Below, piece after piece: positions 8,220 through 15,693 of a DNA stretch of 64,000 nt (within the stretch, counting starts at the first letter, position 1; each line of letters opens with the position of its first letter). A program made the translations under genes and the position numbers. Source of the DNA: Phenylobacterium sp. LH3H17 (GTDB lineage Bacteria; Pseudomonadota; Alphaproteobacteria; Caulobacterales; Caulobacteraceae); the NCBI RefSeq assembly GCF_024298925.1, contig NZ_CP101283.1:1240001-1304000 (forward strand), written 5' to 3'. A model generated the notes under the pieces. That model saw only the letters and a program-made list of their open reading frames with translations. It was not told the DNA's origin and did no database searches.

Positions 8220-8678
8220 TCAGGTCCTGACGCTGGTCTTCTTGAGCACCCCCGAGAAGCTCATCACCGCCTCGCCGCCGGCGGTCATCAGGCCGCGGAC
8301 GAAGATCATGCTGCGGCCGGCCTTCACCACCTCGCCGGTGCATTCCACCATCGAGCCCAGGGGCACCGCGCCGACGAACTCGCTGTTGAAGGTGGCCGTC
8401 ACGCTGCGGCTCTCGGCGAGCGCCTCGCGGGCGATCACGAACAGGCAGTAGTCGGCGAAGGTCATCAGCGCCCCGCCGTGCATGAAGCCGCCGCCGTTCA
8501 TGTGCCGGGGCTCGGCCCGCACGGCGCAGATCGGCCGGCCGTCCTCGCCCTTGCGGTAGTAGAAGGGACCGGCCAGGTCCTCAAACGGGTCGTTGCCATA
8601 GGCGTACCAGCCGGCCCACTCGCCCGTCTCGATGAGTTCGTGCCGCCAGGCCGTGGTCTGCTGTTCGCCGCCGTCCAT
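8220..8678 (-). CDS. Hotdog-fold acyl-CoA thioesterase (PaaI-like)
   Basis: Cytoplasmic thioesterase of 152 residues. The central hotdog helix reads HMNGGGFMHGGALMTFADYCLF, with the family's conserved HGG and Asp-containing helix, followed by strands SVTATFNSEFVGAVPLGSMVECTGEVVKAGRSMIFV. It probably hydrolyses an acyl- or aryl-CoA in the pathway served by the divergent thiolase. I preferred the ATG at 8678 over an in-frame TTG at 8693 because CGAGGAA lies just upstream of it. A PsrA-like inverted repeat lies in the shared divergent promoter region. Confidence 0.86.
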   Translation of the reverse strand: MDGGEQQTTAWRHELIETGEWAGWYAYGNDPFEDLAGPFYYRKGEDGRPICAVRAEPRHMNGGGFMHGGALMTFADYCLFVIAREALAESRSVTATFNSEFVGAVPLGSMVECTGEVVKAGRSMIFVRGLMTAGGEAVMSFSGVLKKTSVRT

Positions 8679-8724
8679 GAAATTCCTCGCCAAGCCTCCA
8701 CGCGAGGTTTGCCCGCCGCGTGTT

Positions 8725-8738
8725 CAAACACTAGTTTG
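8725..8738. promoter_or_regulatory. Inverted repeat CAAAC-N4-GTTTG (PsrA/FadR-type operator candidate)
   Basis: Perfect five-base arms CAAAC and GTTTG with spacer ACTA, in the 101-base gap between the divergent thioesterase and thiolase genes. It matches the C/GAAAC-N2-4-GTTTG/C pattern described for PsrA, a TetR-family regulator of fatty-acid degradation. It is well placed to control both directions. No TetR gene adjoins it, so the regulator would act from elsewhere. Inference. Confidence 0.5.
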
Positions 8739-8779
8739 CCGCCAACAATCACAAGCGACCTAGGCGGCGGGGACCCCAC

Positions 8780-9988
8780 ATGCAAGGCCGGACTGTCTAT
8801 CTCTGCGGCGGACTTCGCAGCCCCATCGGCCGCTATGCGGGCGCGCTTTCCAAGGTGCGGGCCGACGACCTGGCGGCCCATCCGCTGAAGGCCCTGATGG
8901 CCGCCTATCCGAACCTGGACTGGGAACTGGTCGACGAGGTCATCTACGGAAACGTCAACCAGGCCGGCGAGGACAACCGCAATGTGGCGCGCATGGCCCT
9001 GCTGCTGGCCGGCCTACCGCAGACCACGCCGGGATTGACGGTCAATCGCCTCTGCGCCTCGGGCCTGGACGCGGTGATCGCCGGGGCCCGCACCATCGCC
9101 GCGGGCGAGGCCGACCTGATCATCGCCGGCGGGGTGGAGAGCATGAGCCGCGCCCCGTTCGTCATGGCCAAGCCCGACACCGCCTTCTCGCGCACCCCGG
9201 AGATGTACGACACCACCATCGGCTGGCGGTTCGTCAATCCGGCGCTCAAGAAGCAGTACGGCGTCGACGCCATGCCCGAGACGGCCGAGAACGTGGCGAC
9301 CGACTACCAGATCAACCGCGCCGACCAGGACGCCTTCGCCCAGCGCAGCCAGGCCCGCGTCGGCGCGGCCCGCGCGCGGGGCTTCTTCGACGGCGAGATC
9401 GCGGCCCTGACCATCAAGGACCGCAAGGGCGACATGGTGGTCAGCCAGGACGAGCACCCGCGGCCCGACACCACGCTGGAGGCGCTGAGCGCGCTGCGGC
9501 CCATCGTCCGCGAGGACGGCACGGTGACCGCGGGCAACGCCTCGGGGGTCAATGACGGCGCCTGCGCCCTGCTGCTGGCCTCGGCCGAGATGGTCCAGAA
9601 GCTGGGCCTGGAGCCCCTGGCCCGCATCGAGGGCGGCGCCTCGGGCGGCGTCGCGCCCCGGGTCATGGGTGTCGGCCCGGTGCCGGCGGTGGCCAAGCTG
9701 GTCGCTCGCCTGGGGATCACCGCGCGAGACTTCGACGTCATCGAGCTGAACGAGGCCTTCGCCGCCCAGGCGCTCGCCTGCACCCGCGCCTGGGGGCTGG
9801 AGGACGACGCCGAGCACGTGAATCCGAACGGCGGCGCCATCGCCATCGGCCACCCGCTGGGCGCGTCCGGAGCGCGTCTGGCGCTCACGGCGGCTCGGGC
9901 GCTGAACGAACGCGGCGGGGAGCGGGCGCTCGCCACCATGTGCGTGGGCGTCGGACAGGGCTCGGCCCTGGCGCTCGCCAAGGCCTGA
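8780..9988 (+). CDS. Thiolase, 3-oxoadipyl-CoA/acetyl-CoA acyltransferase type
   Basis: Cytoplasmic degradative thiolase of 402 residues that cleaves a 3-oxoacyl-CoA to acetyl-CoA and a shortened acyl-CoA. The acyl-enzyme nucleophile is Cys92 in NRLCASGLDAV. The C-terminal catalytic His is in GHPLGASGAR and the general-base Cys in TMCVGVGQG. Stretches such as YGNVNQAGEDNRNVARMALLLAGLP and TTIGWRFVNP are characteristic of PcaF/PaaJ-type 3-oxoadipyl-CoA thiolases, so an aromatic-acid or dicarboxylate substrate is plausible. No other pca or paa ring-cleavage genes lie nearby, so I leave the symbol blank. A secreted protein gene and an acyl-CoA dehydrogenase follow. Confidence 0.9.
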   Translation: MQGRTVYLCGGLRSPIGRYAGALSKVRADDLAAHPLKALMAAYPNLDWELVDEVIYGNVNQAGEDNRNVARMALLLAGLPQTTPGLTVNRLCASGLDAVIAGARTIAAGEADLIIAGGVESMSRAPFVMAKPDTAFSRTPEMYDTTIGWRFVNPALKKQYGVDAMPETAENVATDYQINRADQDAFAQRSQARVGAARARGFFDGEIAALTIKDRKGDMVVSQDEHPRPDTTLEALSALRPIVREDGTVTAGNASGVNDGACALLLASAEMVQKLGLEPLARIEGGASGGVAPRVMGVGPVPAVAKLVARLGITARDFDVIELNEAFAAQALACTRAWGLEDDAEHVNPNGGAIAIGHPLGASGARLALTAARALNERGGERALATMCVGVGQGSALALAKA

Positions 9989-9990
9989 AC

Positions 9991-10680
9991 ATGCGCGCCG
10001 GACTGTTGTTGAGCCTGCTGCTGGCCGGCGTCGCCCAGGCCCAGGAGCCGGCGCGGCCGATGACCCTGGACGACTTCCTCAAGCCGGAGCCGTCCGCCGA
10101 AGCGCCTCCCGAGGAGGCCGTGCCGACAGAGACCGCGCCGGCGGATTTCCCGCCCGTGGAGGCCTTGCCCGCCGAGGCGCCGGCCGTCGAGACGCCGCCG
10201 CCCGAGTCGCCGAAGCCCAAGACCCTGATCGAGGCCCTGACCGCCGCGGGCTTCGACCCCAAGACCAAGGTCGAGGGCGCAAGCGTGCAGGTCGTGCAAG
10301 GCCAACGGGCCCTGTTCCACCTGGACGCCAAGGCCGGTCCGGTGCTTGACGGTATCGAGACGGGCAAGCTGGGCGCCGCGCTTCCGGAGGGCCAGGCGGA
10401 GACCTACAGGGGCTCCGGCGCCGGCCGCATCGGCCTGGCGCTCGACGCCTCGCCCGCGAAGAAGCAATCCTACATGAAGGTCTGGAACGGGCTTGCCGCC
10501 CCGGTTACGTTCGAACTGGAACTGGCGGCGATCCGCAAGGGCCAGCTCATGCGCCGCAAGGTCGAGGGCTGCGCCGTCACGGCCGGCGGCGTCCACAGCC
10601 AGGCCTGGCCAGATCCGATCATCGCCGTCACCGTGTCCAAGGTCGCCCTGGCGGCCCGTGGCGCGACACCCTGCAGCTAA
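9991..10680 (+). CDS. Secreted proline/alanine-rich hypothetical protein
   Basis: Protein of 229 residues with a clear signal peptide (MRAGLLLSLLLAGVAQAQ). A low-complexity linker rich in Pro, Glu and Ala follows (about residues 30-75), then a globular domain (about 78-229) with AAGFDPKTKVEGASVQVVQGQRALFHL and a C-terminal part containing two cysteines (EGCAVT and the terminal ATPCS) that could form a disulfide. I do not recognise the family. It sits two bases after the thiolase stop and 12 bases before an acyl-CoA dehydrogenase start, so it is in the operon, although no metabolic role is evident. Confidence 0.7.
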   Translation: MRAGLLLSLLLAGVAQAQEPARPMTLDDFLKPEPSAEAPPEEAVPTETAPADFPPVEALPAEAPAVETPPPESPKPKTLIEALTAAGFDPKTKVEGASVQVVQGQRALFHLDAKAGPVLDGIETGKLGAALPEGQAETYRGSGAGRIGLALDASPAKKQSYMKVWNGLAAPVTFELELAAIRKGQLMRRKVEGCAVTAGGVHSQAWPDPIIAVTVSKVALAARGATPCS

Positions 10681-10692
10681 CGAGAAACACCC

Positions 10693-11841
10693 ATGGCCCT
10701 CGACCTCGAAACCCGCGAACAGCTCATCGACACGGTGCGCCGGTTCGTCACCGAGCGGCTGCGGCCGCTGGAGGCCAAGGTCTCGGAAGACGACGCCATC
10801 CCTGACGAGGTGCTGGCCGAGATGCGCGAGCTGGGCCTCTACGGCCTGTCGATCCCCGAGGCGTTCGGCGGTCTGGACCTCTCCATGGAGGACGAGTGCC
10901 TGGTGGCCGTGGAGCTCGGCCGCACCAGCCCGGCCTTCCGCTCGGCCTTCGGCACCAATGTCGGCATCGGCAGCCAGGGCCTGGTGATGTTCGGCACCGA
11001 CGAACAGAAGGCCAAGTACCTTCCCGGCATCGCATCGGGGGAGATCATCACCTCCTTCGCGCTCACCGAGCCGGAGGCGGGGTCCGACAGCGCCAATGTG
11101 CAGACCAAGGCCGTGCTGGACGGGGACGCCTACGTCCTCAACGGGACCAAGCGTTACATCACCAACGCCAACAAGGCCCACCTGTTTACGGTGATGGCTC
11201 GCACCGATCCCGCTAAGCCTGGCGGCGGCGGGGTCTCGGCCTTCCTCGTGGAGCGCGACCTGCCGGGCCTGTCGGTGGGCAAGCCCGAGAAGAAGATGGG
11301 TCAGCAGGGCGCCCATATCTGCGACGTGAACTTCGACAATGTCCGTGTGCCGGTGGCCAACCGCCTGGGCCGGGAGGGCGAGGGGTTCAAGGTCGCCATG
11401 CAGGTGCTGGACCGCGGCCGTCTGCACATCTCGGCGGTCTGTATCGGCGTGGCCGAGCGCCTGATCGCCGGCAGCGTCGCCTACGCCACCGAGCGCAAGC
11501 AGTTCGGCCAGGCGATCTCCAACTTCCAGCTCATCCAGGGGATGATCGCCGACTCCAAGACCGAGAGCCTGGCGGCCAAGGCGCTCACCATGGAGACCGC
11601 CCGCAAGCGCGACGCCGGTCAGAGCGTGACCATGGAGGCCGCCGCGGCCAAGTACTTCGCCTCCGAGATGGTCGGGAAGGTGGCCGACCGCGCGGTGCAG
11701 ATCTTCGGCGGGGCCGGCTATGTCGCCGACCACGGGATCGAGCGGTTCTATCGCGACGTGCGCATCTTCCGCATCTATGAGGGCACCAGCCAGGTGCAGC
11801 AGGTGGTCATCGCCCGCGAGACCCTGAAGCGGGGCGGCTGA
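10693..11841 (+). CDS. Acyl-CoA dehydrogenase
   Basis: FAD-dependent flavoenzyme of 382 residues that introduces the alpha-beta double bond into an acyl-CoA. Domain order is normal: helical N-domain, the middle beta domain with FALTEPEAGSDSANVQT and RYITNANKAHLF, and the C-terminal helical domain. The end YRDVRIFRIYEGTSQVQQ has the usual catalytic-base position (Glu in YEGTSQ). Its substrate chain length cannot be told. It lies in the thiolase operon and is followed, three bases after its stop, by a small winged-helix protein. Confidence 0.93.
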   Translation: MALDLETREQLIDTVRRFVTERLRPLEAKVSEDDAIPDEVLAEMRELGLYGLSIPEAFGGLDLSMEDECLVAVELGRTSPAFRSAFGTNVGIGSQGLVMFGTDEQKAKYLPGIASGEIITSFALTEPEAGSDSANVQTKAVLDGDAYVLNGTKRYITNANKAHLFTVMARTDPAKPGGGGVSAFLVERDLPGLSVGKPEKKMGQQGAHICDVNFDNVRVPVANRLGREGEGFKVAMQVLDRGRLHISAVCIGVAERLIAGSVAYATERKQFGQAISNFQLIQGMIADSKTESLAAKALTMETARKRDAGQSVTMEAAAAKYFASEMVGKVADRAVQIFGGAGYVADHGIERFYRDVRIFRIYEGTSQVQQVVIARETLKRGG

Positions 11842-11843
11842 AC

Positions 11844-12122
11844 ATGAGCGTCGATATGGAGGCCGTGATCCTCGAGATCCTCGGCAAGCTGCCGGCCGGC
11901 AAGTCGGCTTCCTCGGAGGAGGTAGCCCGCGCCGCCGACAACGAGAACTGGCGCAAGCTGACCGGCCACGTGCGAAACACCGCCCGGGGCCTGGCCCGTC
12001 AGGGTAGGATCGTCGTCACCCGGCATGGCAAGCCCGCCGATCCCGAGACCTTCAAGGGCGTCTACCGGCTGCGCCTGCCGCTGCCCGGCGAGACCGCCAC
12101 ACCGCAAGGAGCTGACCAATGA
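11844..12122 (+). CDS. DUF3253-like small winged-helix protein
   Basis: Soluble protein of 92 residues with a compact winged-helix pattern: MEAVILEILGKLPAGKSASSEEVARAA, then WRKLTGHVRNTARGLARQGRIVVTRHGKPADPETFKGVYRLRL. This matches my recollection of DUF3253 proteins, whose role is unknown; DNA binding is possible from the fold. It lies between acyl-CoA dehydrogenase and GST genes, and its stop codon overlaps the GST start (ATGA). Confidence 0.75.
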   Translation: MSVDMEAVILEILGKLPAGKSASSEEVARAADNENWRKLTGHVRNTARGLARQGRIVVTRHGKPADPETFKGVYRLRLPLPGETATPQGADQ

Positions 12123-12757
12123 TCCTCTATGGCTCGTCTCTCTCGCCCTTCGTGCGCAAGACCCTGGCCTTCGCGGCCGAGAAGGGCATGGAGCTGGAAT
12201 TGCAGCCCGCCGGCATGGGCGGCGGCCCGCCGGAGTTCAAGCTGGCCAGTCCGTTCGGCAAGATGCCCGGCTTCAAGGACGGCGACTTCCTGCTGTGCGA
12301 CTCCACGGCGATCATCACCTATCTGGACGCGATCCAGCCCGAGCCGAACCTGATCCCCACCGAGCCCAAGGCCCGGGCCAGGACGATCTGGTTCGAGGAG
12401 TTCGCCGACACCATCCTGATCGCCGCCGCGGGGACGATGTTCTTCAACCGCATCGTCTCGCCCAAGTTCCTGGGCAAGCCGGGCGACGAGGCCGCCGCCG
12501 CCAAGGCCGAGACCGAGACCCTGCCGCCGATCCTCGACTACCTGGAACAGGTGTTGCCGGCGTCCGGCTGGCTGGTCGAGGACCGCATCACCCTGGCCGA
12601 CATCGCGGTGGCCAGCGTGTTCGTGAACCTCAGCCACCTGCAGTGGAAGCCGAACGAGGAACGCCATCCCCGGGCCACGGCCTATGTCCAGAAGGTCCTG
12701 GCCCGGCCGTCCTACGCCAAGTGGGTCGAGGCGGAAAAGGCGATGTTCGCGGCCTAA
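12119..12757 (+). CDS. Glutathione S-transferase family protein
   Basis: Cytosolic GST-fold protein of 212 residues. The N-terminal thioredoxin-like domain has SSLSPFVRKTLAFAAEKGME, with Ser or Cys positions near residues 5-8 as candidate glutathione activators, and FGKMPGFKDGDFLLCDSTAIITYLD, containing the cis-Pro and the glutathione-binding DSTAI motif. The C-terminal domain is helical, with GWLVEDRITLADIAVASVFVNL (N-capping box). It is likely a detoxification or isomerase enzyme linked to the surrounding catabolic genes, but the substrate is unknown. Confidence 0.9.
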   Translation: MILYGSSLSPFVRKTLAFAAEKGMELELQPAGMGGGPPEFKLASPFGKMPGFKDGDFLLCDSTAIITYLDAIQPEPNLIPTEPKARARTIWFEEFADTILIAAAGTMFFNRIVSPKFLGKPGDEAAAAKAETETLPPILDYLEQVLPASGWLVEDRITLADIAVASVFVNLSHLQWKPNEERHPRATAYVQKVLARPSYAKWVEAEKAMFAA

Positions 12758-12805
12758 TCGCGCACGGGCCTGCAACTCGTTGGGCGGAAAAGCTATATCC
12801 GCTCC

Positions 12806-13390
12806 ATGAGCCTGCCCGTCGTCCTCGCCGAGATCGCCGCCTGCCGGGCGTGCGCGGGGGAACTTGCCCACGAGCCACGGCCGGTGGTCATGGTGACGCC
12901 CAAGACTCGCCTGCTGATCTGCGGTCAGGCGCCCGGTCGTCGCGTGCACGAGAGCGGCATGCCCTTCACCGATCCGTCCGGGGAGCGGCTGCGCGGCTGG
13001 ATGGGGATCGACGCGGAGACCTTCTACGGCCGGCCTGAGATCGGCGTGGCGGCCATGGCCTTCTGCTTCCCCGGAACCGATCCCAAGGGCGGGGACTATC
13101 CGCCGCCCAAGCGCTGCGCCCAACTCTGGCGCCCGCGCCTGCTGGCCGCCCTGCCGGAGATGGAGCTGACCCTGCTGGTCGGCGGCCACGCCCAGGCCTG
13201 GGCGCTTGGCGACCGGGCCAAGGCCAATATGACCGAGACCGTGCGGGCCTGGCGCGAGTACCTGCCGCGCTATCTGCCCATGCCCCATCCGTCCTGGCGC
13301 AACACCGGCTGGCTGAAGCGTAACCCCTGGTTCGAGGCCGAGGTGGCGCCCTATCTTCGCCAAAGGGTGCAAGGCATTCTGACGCCATGA
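12806..13390 (+). CDS. Uracil-DNA glycosylase-superfamily protein
   Basis: Protein of 194 residues with the UDG fold: an N-terminal CRACAG pair of cysteines, LLICGQAPGRRVHESGMPFTDPSGERLRGWMG (the motif 1 region, GQAPG in place of GEAPG), CFPGTDPKGGDYPPPKRCAQLW and the C-terminal PMPHPSWRNTGWLKRNPWF (HPS motif 2). It resembles the family annotated as uracil-DNA glycosylase-like. Activity on DNA is unproven for this subgroup, and only some of the cysteines seen in Fe-S family 4 enzymes are present. Its stop overlaps the lipase start (ATGA). Confidence 0.78.
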   Translation: MSLPVVLAEIAACRACAGELAHEPRPVVMVTPKTRLLICGQAPGRRVHESGMPFTDPSGERLRGWMGIDAETFYGRPEIGVAAMAFCFPGTDPKGGDYPPPKRCAQLWRPRLLAALPEMELTLLVGGHAQAWALGDRAKANMTETVRAWREYLPRYLPMPHPSWRNTGWLKRNPWFEAEVAPYLRQRVQGILTP

Positions 13391-14424
13391 GACTGTTCGC
13401 CGTCCTCCTGGCCGCCCTGCTGCTCAGCGCCTGCGCCACCATGAGCGTGCAGCAGGCCGCTCAGCCGCCGGTGGGCTTCCAGGGCCCGCGGCTGGAAGGC
13501 GCCGCCTTCGTCAGCTTCGACGGCTCGCGCCTGGGCCTGACCCGCTGGGAGGCCGTAGGCGAGCCCAAGGCGGTGGTGGTCGCCGTCCACGGCATGAACG
13601 ACTACGCCAACGCCTTCCATTTGGCGGCGCCCCAGTGGGCGGCCGACGGCGTGACCACCTACGCCTACGACCAGCGCGGTTTCGGCCGGTCGCCCAATCG
13701 CGGGGTCTGGGGCGGTGACCAACTGATGGTCGAGGACCTGCGGACCATGGTCGCCCTGGTCCGGGCCGAGCGTCCGGGCGTCCCGGTGATCGTGGCCGGC
13801 GAGAGCATGGGCGGGGCGGTGGCCATCCAGGCCTTCGCCTCGGATCGCCCGCCGCCGGCCGACCGGCTGATCCTGATGGCGCCGGCGGTCTGGGGCTGGT
13901 CGAACCAGCCCTTACCCTACAAGACCACCCTGTGGCTCGCCGCGCGGGTGACGCCCGGCAAGATCTACACGCCGCCGCGCTGGCTCGCCGAGCGCGTCCA
14001 GCCGACCGACAATCGCGCGGAGCTGATCGCCATGGGCCGTGATCCGCTGATGGTCTGGGGCGCGCGGTCCGACACGATCTACGGACTGGTGGCCCTGATG
14101 GAGCGGGCCTGGCGGCAGGTGGCGATGGTCAAGGTGCCGGTGCTCTACGTCTACGGCGCCAATGACGAGATCATTCCCCGCAAGCCCTCGCTGCAGGCGG
14201 CCCGGAAGCTCAAGCCCACCGATCGCTCGGCGTTCTACGACAAGGGCTGGCACCTGATGACCCGCGACCGCCAGGGGCCGACGGTCATCGCCGACCTGCT
14301 CGCCTTCATCAAGGATCCCGCGGCGCCGTTGCCTTCGGGCGCGCCGCCGATTCCAGGGGCGCCGACCCATCCGAACCGATCGTTGGTGACGGACTCCGCG
14401 ACAACGGCCCGGGCGGGGTTGTGA
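13387..14424 (+). CDS. Lipoprotein alpha/beta hydrolase (monoacylglycerol lipase/lysophospholipase-like)
   Basis: Predicted membrane-anchored hydrolase of 345 residues. A type II signal with lipobox LLSAC puts the lipidated cysteine at residue 16. The alpha/beta hydrolase core has an oxyanion loop VVAVHGMNDYANAF, nucleophile Ser140 in VAGESMGGAVAI, an acid in LYVYGANDEIIP and the catalytic His in KGWHLMTRD. It matches the Hydrolase_4/PldB group acting on monoacylglycerols or lysophospholipids. The C-terminal tail is rich in Pro, Gly and Ala. Translationally coupled to the upstream UDG-like gene. Confidence 0.88.
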   Translation: MRLFAVLLAALLLSACATMSVQQAAQPPVGFQGPRLEGAAFVSFDGSRLGLTRWEAVGEPKAVVVAVHGMNDYANAFHLAAPQWAADGVTTYAYDQRGFGRSPNRGVWGGDQLMVEDLRTMVALVRAERPGVPVIVAGESMGGAVAIQAFASDRPPPADRLILMAPAVWGWSNQPLPYKTTLWLAARVTPGKIYTPPRWLAERVQPTDNRAELIAMGRDPLMVWGARSDTIYGLVALMERAWRQVAMVKVPVLYVYGANDEIIPRKPSLQAARKLKPTDRSAFYDKGWHLMTRDRQGPTVIADLLAFIKDPAAPLPSGAPPIPGAPTHPNRSLVTDSATTARAGL

Positions 14425-14485
14425 ACCCCTGGCCATCGGCGTATGGGCTGCGGCAATACCTTCCACGTACAGGCGACGGCCCGGC

Positions 14486-15562
14486 ATGACCTTGTTCGAT
14501 TCTCCTTCATTCGAGGGACATGAAGGCGTCCATTCGTTCTTCGACGAAAAAACCGGTCTTAAAAGCATCATCGCCGTGCACTCCACGGCCCGGGGCCCCG
14601 CCGCCGGCGGCTGCCGCATGTGGCCCTATGCCAGCGCCGAGGCAGCCCTGGAGGACGCCCTGCGGCTGTCGCGGGCCATGTCCTACAAGAATGCCATGGC
14701 CGACCTGGAGCTGGGCGGCGGCAAGGCCGTGATCATCGGTGATTCCCGCACCCAGAAGACCCCGGCCCTGTTCGAGGCCTTCGGCCGCGCCGTCGACAGC
14801 CTGGGCGGCAAGTACTGGACCGCCGAGGACGTCGGCGTCTCGCCGGCCGACCTGATGAGCGCCCGCAAGGCCACCCGCTATGTGGCCGGTCTGGAAGGCC
14901 ACGCCGCGGCCTCGGGCGATCCCTCGCCCGTCACCGCCGAGGGCGTGTTTCGTGGGGTGCGGCTGGTGGTGCGGCGGGCGCTGAAGCGCGACCTCGACGG
15001 GGTCACGGTCGCTGTCCAGGGCGTGGGCCATGTGGGCGCCTACCTGGCCGAGAAGCTGCACGCGGCGGGCGCGAAGCTGATCCTCACCGACGTCAACGAG
15101 CAGGCCCTGGCCGAGGTCGCCGCCCGTACCAACGCCAAGGTCGTGGCGCCGGGCGCCATCTTCGACGCCGAGGCCGACGTCTTCGCGCCGTGCGCCTTGG
15201 GCGGGGCGATCAACGCCTCCACCCTGCCGCGGCTGAAGGCCAAGATCATCGCCGGCGGCGCCAACAACCAGCTCGCCGATCCCGAGATCGGTCGCGAGCT
15301 GTTCGAGCGCGGCATGCTCTACGCCCCCGACTATGTGATCAACGGCGGCGGCATCATCAACGTAGCCGCCGAGATCCGCGGCCTGGAACGCGGCGAGGCC
15401 TTCGACCCGACCTGGGTCGCGGCCAAGCTCGACCGGCTGATGGTCACCCTGGAGGAGGTGCTCGACCGAGCGCTGGCCGAAGGCCGCCCGACCCACGAAG
15501 TCGCCGGCGACATGGCCAAGGCCCGCATCGCCCAGGCGGCGGCCGAACGCCTGGCCGCCTAG
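14486..15562 (+). CDS. Leucine/phenylalanine/valine-type amino acid dehydrogenase
   Basis: NAD-dependent oxidative deaminase of 358 residues in the Glu/Leu/Phe/Val dehydrogenase family. The N-terminal catalytic domain has GPAAGGCRMWPYAS, the substrate- and catalytic-lysine region SYKNAMADLELGGGKAVI and the aspartate in WTAEDVGVSP. The C-terminal Rossmann domain has VAVQGVGHVGAYLAEKL and INGGGIINVAAE. It most resembles leucine dehydrogenase and would feed branched-chain or aromatic amino acids into 2-oxo acid catabolism. Its stop codon overlaps the end of a minus-strand gene remnant. Confidence 0.9.
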   Translation: MTLFDSPSFEGHEGVHSFFDEKTGLKSIIAVHSTARGPAAGGCRMWPYASAEAALEDALRLSRAMSYKNAMADLELGGGKAVIIGDSRTQKTPALFEAFGRAVDSLGGKYWTAEDVGVSPADLMSARKATRYVAGLEGHAAASGDPSPVTAEGVFRGVRLVVRRALKRDLDGVTVAVQGVGHVGAYLAEKLHAAGAKLILTDVNEQALAEVAARTNAKVVAPGAIFDAEADVFAPCALGGAINASTLPRLKAKIIAGGANNQLADPEIGRELFERGMLYAPDYVINGGGIINVAAEIRGLERGEAFDPTWVAAKLDRLMVTLEEVLDRALAEGRPTHEVAGDMAKARIAQAAAERLAA

Positions 15563-15693
15563 GCCGCCGCGGCCATGGGCTTCCAAGGCTTCGGGTGTTG
15601 GGAGCGGAAGCCCCCGGCCATGCGGTTCCAGGCGTTGATCGCGCCGATCAGCAGGGTCAGCCTGACCATCTCAGCCTCGCTGAAATGCGGCTT
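15559..15693 (-). pseudogene. C-terminal remnant of a carboxymuconolactone decarboxylase/AhpD-like gene
   Basis: Directly after the histidine kinase TAG, and in the same reading frame, 44 codons read KPHFSEAEMVRLTLLIGAI then NAWNRMAGGFRSQHPKPW, ending in TAG. This is the typical C-terminal helix of carboxymuconolactone decarboxylase (AhpD-fold) proteins, with the INAWNR motif. The N-terminal two thirds, with the catalytic CxxC helix, is missing, so it is a decayed fragment. The break coincides with the kinase 3' end, which suggests a deletion or recombination joined them. Confidence 0.7.

Noticed and set aside
9304..11733. 809-residue minus-strand ORF over the thiolase and acyl-CoA dehydrogenase
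   Set aside because: Spans three good plus-strand genes and has repetitive Gly/His/Leu content typical of antisense reading of GC-rich genes.
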